DNA of 50,936 nt. Source: Vulcanimicrobiota bacterium. Its GTDB lineage: Bacteria; Vulcanimicrobiota; Vulcanimicrobiia; Vulcanimicrobiales; Vulcanimicrobiaceae. This document shows positions 38,326 to 49,055 of this stretch, piece by piece. A program made the translations under genes and the position numbers. Numbering within the stretch: the first letter of the stretch is position 1; each line of letters opens with the position of its first letter. The notes beneath the pieces were generated by a model. It was not told where the DNA came from, did no database searches, and worked only from the letters and a program-made list of their open reading frames with translations. Location of the stretch: NCBI GenBank assembly GCA_030041225.1, contig JASHOG010000056.1, positions 1 through 50,936 of the forward strand, written 5' to 3'.

Positions 38326-39102
38326 GTGCCGACTCGCCTGGGGAGCCGCTCACCGCGTCTGCGCGCGGTGCGCCTTCTGCTCGCGCGGAAAGGGCACCGC
38401 AAGAGCGAGCGCTTCCTCTTCGAAGGGCCGACGCTGCTCGAGGAGGCTCACCGCAGTGGGCTCGCGCTCGAAGAGCTCTACGCGACCGATGCCGCGTACG
38501 AGCGTAGTCCGCTCCTTCGTGCACTCGACAAGGAAACGCCGCTCTTCATCATCGCTGAGCGGACGTGTTCGCAACTCTCCGACGTCGAGAGCCCGACCGG
38601 CATTCTGGCCGTCGCCCGCCGCCCCAAGGCGGCGCTCTCCGAGCTCCTACGCGAAGGGCGTCCGGTGCTCGTCCTCGCCGACCTCAATGACCCGGGAAAC
38701 GCCGGAACGCTCATCCGCTCGGCCGAGGCCTTCGGTGCTTCAGGCGTCGTCTTCGGACGTCGCGGTGTCGACCCTTACCACCCGAAGGTGGTCAGAGCGG
38801 CAATGGGCTCGCTCTTTCGCCTGCCGATCGCACTCGCGGACGCCTCCGAGCTTGGGGTGGCGGCAAACGAGCAGGGGCGCCGGGTCTATGGCCTCGCCCC
38901 GCGAGCCGAGGAGCCCATCACAAGCCTCCGAGACCCGGCCCCCGTTCTCGTCGTTGGGCAAGAGCGCGGGGGACTCGGGCCCTGGGATGGGGCGTGCGAT
39001 CGGTTCCTGAGCGTCCGCACCCCCGGCCTAACCGACTCTCTGAACGCCGCCGTGGCGGGCTCGATCGCGCTCTACCAGGCAAGCCTAAGTCGCCCTGAAT
39101 AG
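38326..39102 (+). CDS. SpoU/TrmH-family RNA 2'-O-methyltransferase
   Basis: SAM-dependent methylase of rRNA or tRNA riboses. 258 residues with GTG start. An N-terminal substrate-binding domain (ARKGHRKSERFLFEGPTLLEEA) precedes the SPOUT core: motif 1 NDPGNAGTLIRSAEAFGA, motif 2 VVGQERGGLG, motif 3 DSLNAAVAGSIALY. These form the trefoil-knot SAM site. A SpoU-type methylase directly upstream of pheST is a common arrangement. The exact target nucleotide cannot be told from sequence. Confidence 0.93.
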   Translation: MPTRLGSRSPRLRAVRLLLARKGHRKSERFLFEGPTLLEEAHRSGLALEELYATDAAYERSPLLRALDKETPLFIIAERTCSQLSDVESPTGILAVARRPKAALSELLREGRPVLVLADLNDPGNAGTLIRSAEAFGASGVVFGRRGVDPYHPKVVRAAMGSLFRLPIALADASELGVAANEQGRRVYGLAPRAEEPITSLRDPAPVLVVGQERGGLGPWDGACDRFLSVRTPGLTDSLNAAVAGSIALYQASLSRPE

Positions 39103-39151
39103 GGCGATTGTTGCGCGATTGTCAAGACTACCGGGCTCCTAGACCGCGTGC

Positions 39152-39174
39152 TATACTCGGTCCATTCCGGACCG
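39152..39174 (+). promoter_or_regulatory. -10 element and hairpin upstream of the YqzL-like ORF
   Basis: TATACT at 39152-39157 is a good -10; no convincing -35 lies 16-18 bases before it. It is followed directly by CGGTCC (39158-39163) and GGACCG (39169-39174), a perfect 6-bp stem with a 5-base loop at the predicted transcript 5' end. Confidence 0.5.
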
Positions 39175-39215
39175 CCGTACCGGAAATCGGTGCAGAGAAG
39201 GAGACCAGACGCCCC

Positions 39216-39317
39216 ATGGCAACGTGCGATTTCTTCTGGAAGCTCTTCGCGCAAACAGGGTCGATCAACGCGTACTTAGCCTATCGGAGAACACATTCAG
39301 CGCCGAGCCCAGGCTGA
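39216..39317 (+). CDS. YqzL-like microprotein / possible pheST leader ORF
   Basis: 33 residues: MATCDFFWKLFAQTGSINAY, then LAYRRTHSAPSPG. The pattern D-F-x-W-x-x-F-x-x-T-G-x-x-x-x-Y-L matches the YqzL family of tiny proteins (Bacillus form MLDFTWNVFSQTGN), function unknown. AAGGAGA lies 11 bases before the ATG. It is followed 35 bases later by a strong terminator just before pheS. Four of its first 11 residues are Phe or Trp, so it might instead, or also, act as an attenuation leader peptide for pheST like PheM in E. coli. The conserved family pattern argues that it is a real protein. Confidence 0.7.
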   Translation: MATCDFFWKLFAQTGSINAYLAYRRTHSAPSPG

Positions 39318-39352
39318 AAGCACAAGAGGTCTCAAGGACCTTTCCAATAAGC

Positions 39353-39384
39353 GCCCGGCATGAAGAATGCCGGGCTTTTCTTTT
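39353..39384 (+). terminator. Rho-independent terminator/attenuator before pheS
   Basis: GCCCGGCAT (39353-39361) and ATGCCGGGC (39367-39375) form a perfect 9-bp stem with a GAAGA loop, followed by TTTTCTTTT. Only six bases separate the T run from the pheS ATG. It must either be bypassed (attenuation) or pheS must have another promoter; none is visible in the six bases. Confidence 0.85.
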
Positions 39385-39390
39385 GCCGCG

Positions 39391-40425
39391 ATGTCTGAGC
39401 TAACCGAGAAGCTCGCCTCCCTTCAGCAACGCCTGGCTCGGGCACTCGAAACGGCCGGCGACGAGCGGGCTCTCGAAGAGGCGCGCGCGGTCTACCTTGG
39501 ACGCAGCGGCGACGTGGCCGCAATCCGGCGCAGCATCGGGAGGCTTCCGGCGCAAGAGCGCCCCTTGGCGGGCAAGGAGATCAACGACGCGGTCGCCGCC
39601 ATGGAAGCCTTACTCGAACGCAAGCGCGAGGAGATCGCATCGCGCGCGATCGACACGGCGCTCTCCGAGCGAATCGACGTGACCTTTCCCGCGCCTGAGC
39701 CGAGGCTCGGTTCCATCCATCCGGTCCGGCGTGTCATCGAAGATGCGTGCGCGTACTTCGAACGGCATGGCTTCGCCGTTGTGCTCGGACCCGAGGTCGA
39801 GCCCGACTACTACAACTTCGACGCGCTGAACATCCCTCCGGAGCATCCGGCGCGCGAAGGCTTCGACTCATTCTGGGTCGACGAGACGCTTCTCTTACGA
39901 CCGCACACCTCTCCGATGCAGATCCGTACCATGCAGCTCCATCGCCCGCCGATCGCGATTGTCGCACCGGGAAAGTGCTATCGCCGAGACGCGGTGGACG
40001 CGCGACATCACTTTCAATTTCACCAGATCGAAGGGCTGCTCGTCGCCGAGGGCGTGCACTTCGGCCATTTAAAAGGAATGCTGACCGGACTCTGCCGCGC
40101 GCTCCTCGGCCCGTACCAGAACGTGCGGTTCCGCCCGTCGTTTTTCCCGTTCACCGAGCCGAGTGCCGAAGTCGACACGACGTGCCCGAAGTGCGGCGGC
40201 GGCGCTGCTGCGTGCGCAATGTGCGGTGGCTCGGGATGGATCGAGCTCGGCGGCGCCGGCATGGTGCATCCGAACGTCTTGCGCGAGGTCGGGTACGACC
40301 CGAAGCGTCTCTCCGGTTGGGCGTTCGGTTTCGGCGCCGAACGGCTCGCGCTCGCACGTTACGAGGTCGACGACGTGCGCCGCTTCATCGACAGCGATCC
40401 CGATCTTCTCGAACAACTAGCGTAG
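39391..40425 (+). CDS. pheS: Phenylalanyl-tRNA synthetase alpha subunit
   Basis: Catalytic class II subunit charging tRNA-Phe, as an alpha2-beta2 complex with PheT. 344 residues from the ATG at 39391 (MSELTEKLASLQQRLARAL); the ATG at 39367 lies within the terminator stem. N-terminal coiled coil (about 1-85), motif 1 region HPVRRVIEDACAYFERHGF, LLRPHTSPMQIRTM, motif 2 CYRRDAVDARHHFQFHQIEG, and motif 3 GWAFGFGAERLALARYEVDDVR. A CPKCGGGAAACAMCGGSG cluster before GAGMVHPNVL could bind zinc, as in some bacterial PheS. No Shine-Dalgarno is visible, odd for an essential gene. Its stop directly abuts the pheT start. Confidence 0.96.
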   Translation: MSELTEKLASLQQRLARALETAGDERALEEARAVYLGRSGDVAAIRRSIGRLPAQERPLAGKEINDAVAAMEALLERKREEIASRAIDTALSERIDVTFPAPEPRLGSIHPVRRVIEDACAYFERHGFAVVLGPEVEPDYYNFDALNIPPEHPAREGFDSFWVDETLLLRPHTSPMQIRTMQLHRPPIAIVAPGKCYRRDAVDARHHFQFHQIEGLLVAEGVHFGHLKGMLTGLCRALLGPYQNVRFRPSFFPFTEPSAEVDTTCPKCGGGAAACAMCGGSGWIELGGAGMVHPNVLREVGYDPKRLSGWAFGFGAERLALARYEVDDVRRFIDSDPDLLEQLA

Positions 40426-42747
40426 ATGTTCATTCCTCTATCCTGGCTGCGTGAGTACACCGACCTGCCCGCGGCATCGCAGGAAGTCGCCGATCGTCTT
40501 GCCATGCTCGGGTTCCCGGTTGCGCACATTGTGAAGCGCCCACACATTACGAACGTCGTCGTCGGGCGAATCCGCGCGATCGAGCGCCACCCCAACGCCG
40601 ACCGGCTCCAGGTCTGCACCATCGACGCCGGTGACGGTGCGCAACTGACGATCGTCACCGCAGCGACGAACGTTGCCGCCGGACAGATCGTACCGGTTGC
40701 GAAACTGGGCGCGAAGTTGCCGCAGACGACGATCGAGCGGCGCACGATGCGCGGCATCGCCTCCGAGGGGATGCTCTGCTCGCCCGACGAGCTCGCACTG
40801 CCGCCCGAATGGTTCGAGGCCGACGGTATCATGCAGCTCGACGACTCGCTGCCGCTCGGCGGCGATGCGGTGACGTTGCTGGGGCTTGCCGACGACGTGC
40901 TCGACGTCGAGATCACCTCGAATCGCGTCGATGCAATGTGCGCGATCGGCCTTGCGCGCGAGCTCGCCGCCTCGTATCAACTGCCGCTGAGACTGCCCTC
41001 GTTCGAGAACCCCGGCGGCGAGGTGTCGCTGCGGGCGCGTGTCGAGATCGAGAGCGATGACTGCTTGCGCTTCGTCGCACAGCGTTTCGAGAACGTCCGC
41101 GTCGGTACGGGCCCGGCACGTGTGCGCGTCCGTCTCGCGCTCTGCGGCATTCGTCCTATCAACAGCGTCGTCGACGTTTCGAACTACGTCCTGCTCGAAA
41201 CCGGAGAGCCGCTGCACGTTTACGATGCCGCGCAGGTGAGGGGCGGAACGCTCATCGTGCGGGACGCGCGTCAGGGCGAGCGGCTCGTGACGCTCGACGG
41301 CGCCGAACGCACTCTGGGACCTTCAGCTCTCGTGATCGCCGATGCCGAGGGACCACTCGGGCTCGCGGGTGTGATGGGCGGTGAGCGCAGCGAGGTGAAC
41401 GACGCGACGTCGTCGATTCTGCTGGAGGCTGCAATCTTCGCGGGCGCCCGCGTGCGCCGCACCGCGCAGCTCTTCTCGCTGCGTACCGAGGCGTCGATGC
41501 GACACGAGAAGTCTCTCGCTCCGGCGCTCGCCGAGATCGGCGCGGCTCGGGCGGCGCACATGCTCCTAGCACTCGGCGCCCACGCCGGCGTTCCGCAAGT
41601 TGCGGGTTCGGCACGAGTGCAGCATCAGGCGATCGCGCTGATGACCGGCGAAGTCGAGCGTCTTCTCGGATTGCGTGTCAGCGCGCAGCGCATCACCGAC
41701 GATCTCGTCGCGCTCGGCTGTACGATTGCGCAGCGTCCCGAGGAACTGTCGGTGACGCCGCCGCCGTGGCGCAACGACCTCGCGAACGACGCCGACCTCG
41801 TCGAGGAGGTTGCGCGTATGGAAGGTTACGACGCCATCGAAGCCGCGATGCCGCCGATCGCCGCGCCGGAGATCTCGAGTCGCGAATATGACGTGGAGCG
41901 CGATGCGGCGTTCACGATGCGCGCGCTCGGCTACCACGAGGTCATCACGCACTCGCTCCAAGCCTCCGCGGGACCGCACGCGGTTGCGCTGCGCAATCCA
42001 CTCTCGGACGAACAACGGTTCCTACGCACCGACCTTGCACCTGCGCTCTTCGCGCGGTTGGCCCGCATCGGTCGCCCTTACCGCCTCTTTGAGATCGGAC
42101 ATGTGTTCTCACGTGAGGAAGGCATCGTCATCGAGGTTCCGCTCCTCGCTTTTGCGTTCACCACGGAACCGAACGACGAACCGCCCTGGCGCGATCGGGA
42201 GTTTCTGCGTTGCAAGGGAGATGCTCGAGAGCTGCTCTGTGCGCTCACCGGACGGTGCCCGGTTGTGCAGCGGGCTGAGCGCCCGGGCTTTCACCCTGGA
42301 AAGTGTGCGGTCGTGCTCGTCGATTCCGTCGAAGCAGGCGCAGTGGGACGCGCCGATCCTCGCGTCGAGCGGGCCTCGGGCTCCTCCCTTCCGCTCTACC
42401 TGGCAGCCGTTCGCCTTGACCGGCTTCCGGAGCGCGCGCTCCCACACTATCGGCCTGCTTCGCGTTACCCGTCCACCTATCGAGACCTAGCCCTCTTGGT
42501 CGGAGCAGAGGTTAGCGCGCAAAGCGTCGAAGCAGCCACCGCGCAGGCCATCGGAGATATCTGTACGGCCGTGCGAGTATTCGACGAGTATCGCGGCCCG
42601 CAGGTCCAACCTGGTGCAAAGAGCTTGGCATTGCGAGCAACGATGCAACGCTTCGACGGTACGATTACGGACGAAGAGGCGGACGCCGCCGTTACACGAG
42701 CCGTCGACGCGCTCCAGAAACAATTGGGGGCTACGATACGAACATGA
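40426..42747 (+). CDS. pheT: Phenylalanyl-tRNA synthetase beta subunit
   Basis: 773 residues. N-terminal MFIPLSWLREYTDLPA, EMAP/Myf tRNA-binding domain (VVVGRIRAIERHPNADRLQVC, about 39-150), B3/B4 editing domain (NSVVDVSNYVLLETGEPLHVYDA ... GVMGGERSEVNDATSSILLEAA), B5 domain (about 395-470, ending DLVEEVARMEGYD), and C-terminal ferredoxin-fold anticodon-binding domain (YRPASRYPSTYRDLALLV onward). Starts at the base after the pheS stop and overlaps cvpA by ATGA. Confidence 0.96.
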   Translation: MFIPLSWLREYTDLPAASQEVADRLAMLGFPVAHIVKRPHITNVVVGRIRAIERHPNADRLQVCTIDAGDGAQLTIVTAATNVAAGQIVPVAKLGAKLPQTTIERRTMRGIASEGMLCSPDELALPPEWFEADGIMQLDDSLPLGGDAVTLLGLADDVLDVEITSNRVDAMCAIGLARELAASYQLPLRLPSFENPGGEVSLRARVEIESDDCLRFVAQRFENVRVGTGPARVRVRLALCGIRPINSVVDVSNYVLLETGEPLHVYDAAQVRGGTLIVRDARQGERLVTLDGAERTLGPSALVIADAEGPLGLAGVMGGERSEVNDATSSILLEAAIFAGARVRRTAQLFSLRTEASMRHEKSLAPALAEIGAARAAHMLLALGAHAGVPQVAGSARVQHQAIALMTGEVERLLGLRVSAQRITDDLVALGCTIAQRPEELSVTPPPWRNDLANDADLVEEVARMEGYDAIEAAMPPIAAPEISSREYDVERDAAFTMRALGYHEVITHSLQASAGPHAVALRNPLSDEQRFLRTDLAPALFARLARIGRPYRLFEIGHVFSREEGIVIEVPLLAFAFTTEPNDEPPWRDREFLRCKGDARELLCALTGRCPVVQRAERPGFHPGKCAVVLVDSVEAGAVGRADPRVERASGSSLPLYLAAVRLDRLPERALPHYRPASRYPSTYRDLALLVGAEVSAQSVEAATAQAIGDICTAVRVFDEYRGPQVQPGAKSLALRATMQRFDGTITDEEADAAVTRAVDALQKQLGATIRT

Positions 42748-43289
42748 ACAACGCCTACGTCGGATGGCCTGACATCGTCATCATCGCGGTTTTGGCAATC
42801 GCAGCCATCAAGGGCTTTGCTCGGGGACTGCTCTCGGAGCTCGGCGGCGTCGTCGCGGTGCTTCTCGCAGTTGCGGTTCCTCTCTACTACAACGGCATGC
42901 TCGACTCGATCTTCGAAAAGACGCTCAAAATGAACGCGGGATCGGCGCACATCACCGGCATGATCGTCACCGGCCTCATCGTCTATGGCGTGATCGTGCT
43001 GCTGCTGTGGGTGATCTCGCGTTACACGGAGCTTCCTGCGCTCGGTGCCGGAAACGCGGTGGGCGGAGGCATCATCGGGTTCGTGAAGGGCGCGATCCTC
43101 CTGTGGGTCATCCTCTTTATCGCGCTTCTCTTCCCGCTCTCGACGAGCGTGCGTACGGATCTGCACAGGTCGCATCTCGTCGCAATTCTCGCGCAACAGA
43201 ACAAGCGTGTCGACAACGCGATCTACAATCGGCTGCCGGATCTCGCGAAGCCGCTCGTCAAACCTATTTTAGAACGCCAGCAAGTCTAG
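42744..43289 (+). CDS. CvpA-family membrane protein
   Basis: 181 residues with four predicted membrane segments (about 9-30, 32-52, 72-95, 110-130) and a soluble C-terminal tail (NKRVDNAIYNRLPDLAKPLVKPILE). WPDIVIIAVLAIAAIKGFARGLLSELGG is the typical CvpA start. The family is linked to colicin V export, purine repression and envelope stress in other bacteria; its biochemical role is unclear. It overlaps pheT by ATGA and is followed by a hairpin terminator. The pheT-cvpA pairing is common. Confidence 0.9.
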   Translation: MNNAYVGWPDIVIIAVLAIAAIKGFARGLLSELGGVVAVLLAVAVPLYYNGMLDSIFEKTLKMNAGSAHITGMIVTGLIVYGVIVLLLWVISRYTELPALGAGNAVGGGIIGFVKGAILLWVILFIALLFPLSTSVRTDLHRSHLVAILAQQNKRVDNAIYNRLPDLAKPLVKPILERQQV

Positions 43290-43290
43290 C

Positions 43291-43320
43291 AGCTCCGGCG
43301 TGGGTCACGCCTAGGAGCTT

Positions 43321-43322
<2 letters not shown>
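43291..43322. terminator. Bidirectional-type terminator between cvpA and lon
   Basis: AGCTCC-GGCGTG (43291-43302) pairs with CACGCC-(TA)-GGAGCT (43306-43319), giving a 12-bp stem with a two-base bulge and a GGT loop, followed by TTTT on the plus strand. It sits between the cvpA stop and the convergent lon stop. Confidence 0.75.
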
Positions 43323-45783
<2,461 letters not shown>

Positions 45784-45795
45784 TCTTGAGAAAGT

Positions 45796-46176
45796 TTATA
45801 CCTGCGTGCGTCTGATGATCATACGGATCTCGGTACGTGCCGTCGGGTGGTAGGCCGCCTGCGAGAGACCTAGGGTAATAACGAGCACGCCGTCACCGTA
45901 GGTTGCACCGGCACTCTCGCACTCGACCGCAACCGGAAGGTAGATACGCTTCGCAAAATCGCCGAAGGCGATCTCCTTCTGCACGAGAGAGCCGGCGCCG
46001 GAATGGCCGCTTCGCGGGCGGCGGCCGGAGATGACGAGGTGGTGCTCGTCGTTCATCTCGACCCGCAGGCTCTCGGGGTCGGCGCCGGCGATCTCCACCG
46101 TCACCATGACGGTCCCGTGTTCCTCGTCGATGAAGACGTCGGCGTTCGGCTCGAAGCCGACGGTTCGCGAAATCAT
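45796..46176 (-). CDS. Small heat shock protein, Hsp20/alpha-crystallin family
   Basis: Holdase chaperone that keeps unfolded proteins soluble. 126 residues. The alpha-crystallin domain spans about 8-110: ADVFIDEEHGTVMVTVEIAGADPESLRVEMNDEHHLVISGRRP, split here as ADVFIDEEHGTVMV and LVISGRRP, then QKEIAFGDFAKRIYLP and the conserved DGVLVITL. The C-terminal I-x-I motif is only loosely present (RMIIRR). It is directly upstream of lon. Confidence 0.93.
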   Translation of the reverse strand: MISRTVGFEPNADVFIDEEHGTVMVTVEIAGADPESLRVEMNDEHHLVISGRRPRSGHSGAGSLVQKEIAFGDFAKRIYLPVAVECESAGATYGDGVLVITLGLSQAAYHPTARTEIRMIIRRTQV

Positions 46177-46200
46177 GCGCCTCCTACTCGTCCACGAAAA

Positions 46201-46728
46201 CTAGAAGCTCGGATCCGGGAGGGTGCGCCCCTGCGGCCACGCGACACAAACGTCGAGACGAACGTGTAACGGGTCGAGTGCACGGTCGGGAATCTGAACG
46301 CGGAAGAATTGCTCGGCGTGCACCGGTATTCCGTAGTGCATCGTCGCCGGAAACGCATCCGGCTCCACGGGTGAGAGGCGCGTCGCAGCCAGCACGTGAT
46401 TGACCTGCCGCGCGTCGGACGCCGACATGTAATCCGGCATGCGCTGTCCGAGCCACGTCGTGCCGTCCGCCGTCGTATAGAGGAAGCCGATCGTGTCGCC
46501 GTAGGTCAGCGTGTAGGTCGAGACGACGCGGTCGATGCGAACGATCTGCATCTCGCGGACGACCGGCTCTTGCAGGACATGCGGAACCGAGCGAGGTGAA
46601 TCGAGGCATGGCCCGGCGTTGAGCGTTTCAACGCTTGGTGCTGCGGGCGGAGGCGCGACGGGTGGAGGCGCAGCCTGGGCGACTGCAAGCGGGCTCAGCA
46701 AAGCAAGGAGAGTGAGAAGTTCGAGCAT
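46201..46728 (-). CDS. Secreted protein of unknown function
   Basis: 175 residues from the ATG at 46728, with a signal peptide (MLELLTLLALLSPLAVAQA) and a short Pro/Ala linker (PPPVAPPPAAPS). The mature part contains two Cys (GPCLDSP and DVCVAWP) that may pair, and alternating beta-like stretches (IVRIDRVVSTYTLTYGDTIGFLYTT). No family recognised. The longer frame to 46827 has an Arg-rich unlike extension. The start codon overlaps that of the divergent permease within the sequence CATG. It is separated from hsp20 by 24 bases on the same strand. Confidence 0.65.
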   Translation of the reverse strand: MLELLTLLALLSPLAVAQAAPPPVAPPPAAPSVETLNAGPCLDSPRSVPHVLQEPVVREMQIVRIDRVVSTYTLTYGDTIGFLYTTADGTTWLGQRMPDYMSASDARQVNHVLAATRLSPVEPDAFPATMHYGIPVHAEQFFRVQIPDRALDPLHVRLDVCVAWPQGRTLPDPSF

Positions 46729-48076
46729 GTCCACAGGCTTTCGCGCAGGGCTCCTGCGACGCCTCGGAACGCGAGATGCCGCCCTCATCGTTATGGGCGG
46801 CATCGTCGGCTCGGGTATCTTTCGCAATCCGTCGGTCGTCGCACAGAGCGTACACGCCGGCTGGGCGATTCTCAGCGTCTGGATCGTCGGAGGTGTCGTT
46901 GCCTTGCTCGGTGCCTTCGTCTTCGCCGAGCTTGCGGCGCGGCGTCCCCACGACGGAGGGCTCTATGCATACATGCGCGACGCGTATCATCCGCTCGTCG
47001 CATTCATGTATGGCTGGACGCTCCTACTCGTTTCGCAGAGCGGGGGAATGGCCGCCGCCGCTCTGACGTTTGCGGGGTACTTCAAGCCGCTTACGGGGTT
47101 AGCGTGGGATCCGACGCTTCTCGCATTCGCGGTGCTGGCGATCTTCACCATCGTCAACTGCTTGGGCGTTCGCCAGGGCGGGAGCATGCAAAACGCCTTC
47201 ATGGTGCTCAAGATCGCGGCGATCGCGGCGCTCGTCATCGCGGGTTTTCTCGCACACCCAACGACGGCGGCGGCAGCGCCGGCGCTCTCGAGCGGAACGA
47301 CGATCGCACTTCTCGGAGCGATGGCCGTCTCGATGATCGCCGTGCTCTTCGCGTACAGCGGGTGGCAGACATCGACCTTCATGACGGCGGAGCTCAAAGA
47401 CCCGGAGCGGTCGCTTCCCCGAGGCTTGCTCTGGGGCGTTTGCGGCGTCATCGTGCTCTACGTGCTCGTCAACGTCGTCTGTCTGCGTGTTCTCGGCCCG
47501 TCGGGGCTGGTACACACGAGCGCTCCTGCGTCGGACGTTCTGCGCGCGTTCATGGGATCGCGCGGCGCAACGCTCATCGCGGCCATCATCTCGCTCTCGA
47601 CGCTCGGTTTCTTGAGCAATCAGATTCTTGTCTCGCCGCGCGTCTACCATGCGATGGCCGAAGACGGCGTCTTCTTCAAGCAGATGGCGTGGCTGCATCC
47701 GAAGACGCGCGTTCCCGTCTTCGCGATCGCCCTGCAGGGCGCAGTCGCCGCGCTCATCACGTTTTGGAAAGGATACACGCAGATTCTCGGCTACGTGATC
47801 GGAATCGATTACCTCTTCTTCGCGCTTGCCGCGATCGCGCTCTTCATCTTTCGCGCGCGCGACCTCGCCGAGGGCCGGCCGACGCCGCGATTCGTCGCGC
47901 CGTTCAGCCCGCTCGTGACGGGGCTCTTCTTCCTTATCGCGGTTGCCGTTGCGTTGACGAGCTACGTTTCGTCGCTTCCGAACTTCCTCGTCACCTACGG
48001 GATATTGATCCTTGCGATCCCGGCATACATCTTCTTCAGGAAGGTGCCGTCAGCTTCGACCAGTCGGCGCGGCTGA
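46727..48076 (+). CDS. APC-family amino acid permease
   Basis: 449 residues with about 12 membrane segments. MGGIVGSGIFRNPSVVAQ is the first-helix G-S/A-G motif that binds the amino acid backbone in APC transporters; FAELAARRPHDGGLYAYMRDAY follows the third helix. The layout resembles LAT/YfnA-type antiporters or uptake permeases, but the specific substrate is not clear. Start set at the ATG at 46727 (MSTGFRAGLLRRLGTRDAAL), as the long upstream frame overlaps the secreted protein gene. AAGGAGA and GAGAAG lie 8-20 bases upstream. The 3' end overlaps convergent korB by 41 bases. Confidence 0.9.
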   Translation: MSTGFRAGLLRRLGTRDAALIVMGGIVGSGIFRNPSVVAQSVHAGWAILSVWIVGGVVALLGAFVFAELAARRPHDGGLYAYMRDAYHPLVAFMYGWTLLLVSQSGGMAAAALTFAGYFKPLTGLAWDPTLLAFAVLAIFTIVNCLGVRQGGSMQNAFMVLKIAAIAALVIAGFLAHPTTAAAAPALSSGTTIALLGAMAVSMIAVLFAYSGWQTSTFMTAELKDPERSLPRGLLWGVCGVIVLYVLVNVVCLRVLGPSGLVHTSAPASDVLRAFMGSRGATLIAAIISLSTLGFLSNQILVSPRVYHAMAEDGVFFKQMAWLHPKTRVPVFAIALQGAVAALITFWKGYTQILGYVIGIDYLFFALAAIALFIFRARDLAEGRPTPRFVAPFSPLVTGLFFLIAVAVALTSYVSSLPNFLVTYGILILAIPAYIFFRKVPSASTSRRG

Positions 48077-49055
48077 TCCGCAGCTCCTCTTCCCCAAGCT
48101 GCGCGAGCGGCGTCCTCGTGAGATGTTCACGCTCGCAGAGATCTTGCATCGACGTGTCGACGTAGAGCAAGCCGGTGACGAGCTCGCCGCGGTCGCGTGT
48201 CTCGTGGATCACTTCGAGTGCTCCAAGCCGGTTCGTCGCATCGTGGTCGCGCTCGAGCTTGCGCAGCACGATGCGTGAGCCATCGTCGAACGTAATGTGC
48301 TGCGCGGTGCCCGGTTCGTAATCGACCTCGATCTCCTTGCTGCCGCTGATGAAGTCCGGCAGATGAAGCGCGAGGCCGTGCTCCTTGACGTACGTGTAAC
48401 TCTTCGTCGAGCCGACGTGGTCGTTGAAGGTAACGCACGGACTCACGATGTCGACGACCGCCGTGCCGCGATGTGCGAACGCGGCTTGCAGAAGCGGCAC
48501 GAGCTGCTTGCCGTCGCCGGAGAAGGAGCGCGCAACGAACGAGGCCCCGATCTCGATCGCTAGACCGCAGAGGTCGATCGCACCGTAGTCGTTCACCTTG
48601 CCGTTCTTCTGTGTCGATCCGGCGTCGGCGGTCGCCGAAAACTGCCCTTTCGTCAGGCCGTAGCAACCGTTATTCTCGATCAGGTACGTGCAATCGAGAT
48701 TGCGCCGCACCATGTGGCAGAACTGGCCGAGGCCGATTGACGCGGTGTCACCGTCACCGCTGATGCCGAGCACGAGCAGCTCGCGATTCGCGAGCTTCGC
48801 GCCGGTTGCGGCCGAGGGCATTCGTCCGTGCAGACCGTTGAATCCATGCGCCTGCTCGACGAAGTAGGCCGGCGTCTTCGAGGAGCAGCCGATGCCGCTC
48901 ATCTTCGCCAGGCGGTGGGGCGCGACGCCGAAGTCGTAGAGCGCCTTGATCAGGTGATTGGTGATCGAGTTGTGACCGCAACCCGCGCAGAGAGTCGTCG
49001 GCAGCCCCTTATAGACATCGCGCGCGAGACCGATGATGTTCACGTTCGTGCTCAT
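48036..49055 (-). CDS. korB: 2-oxoacid:ferredoxin oxidoreductase beta subunit
   Basis: TPP-binding subunit that decarboxylates a 2-oxoacid (probably 2-oxoglutarate) and passes electrons to ferredoxin. 339 residues. [4Fe-4S] ligands C23 and C26 (LCAGCGH), C57 (GIGCSS) and C207 (SPCVTF). TPP motif SGDGDTASIGLGQF (about 99-112) through ENNGCYGLTKGQ. ATG overlaps the korA stop (ATGA). The C-terminal 100 residues extend past the usual core. With korA it forms the two-subunit KorAB type, which can replace the 2-oxoglutarate dehydrogenase complex in the TCA cycle. Confidence 0.93.
   Translation of the reverse strand: MSTNVNIIGLARDVYKGLPTTLCAGCGHNSITNHLIKALYDFGVAPHRLAKMSGIGCSSKTPAYFVEQAHGFNGLHGRMPSAATGAKLANRELLVLGISGDGDTASIGLGQFCHMVRRNLDCTYLIENNGCYGLTKGQFSATADAGSTQKNGKVNDYGAIDLCGLAIEIGASFVARSFSGDGKQLVPLLQAAFAHRGTAVVDIVSPCVTFNDHVGSTKSYTYVKEHGLALHLPDFISGSKEIEVDYEPGTAQHITFDDGSRIVLRKLERDHDATNRLGALEVIHETRDRGELVTGLLYVDTSMQDLCEREHLTRTPLAQLGEEELRISRADWSKLTAPS

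Noticed and set aside
39103-39390. T-box riboswitch upstream of pheS
   Set aside because: No T-box consensus (TGGN-type sequence) or specifier-loop architecture was seen; a small ORF and a simple terminator occupy the space.
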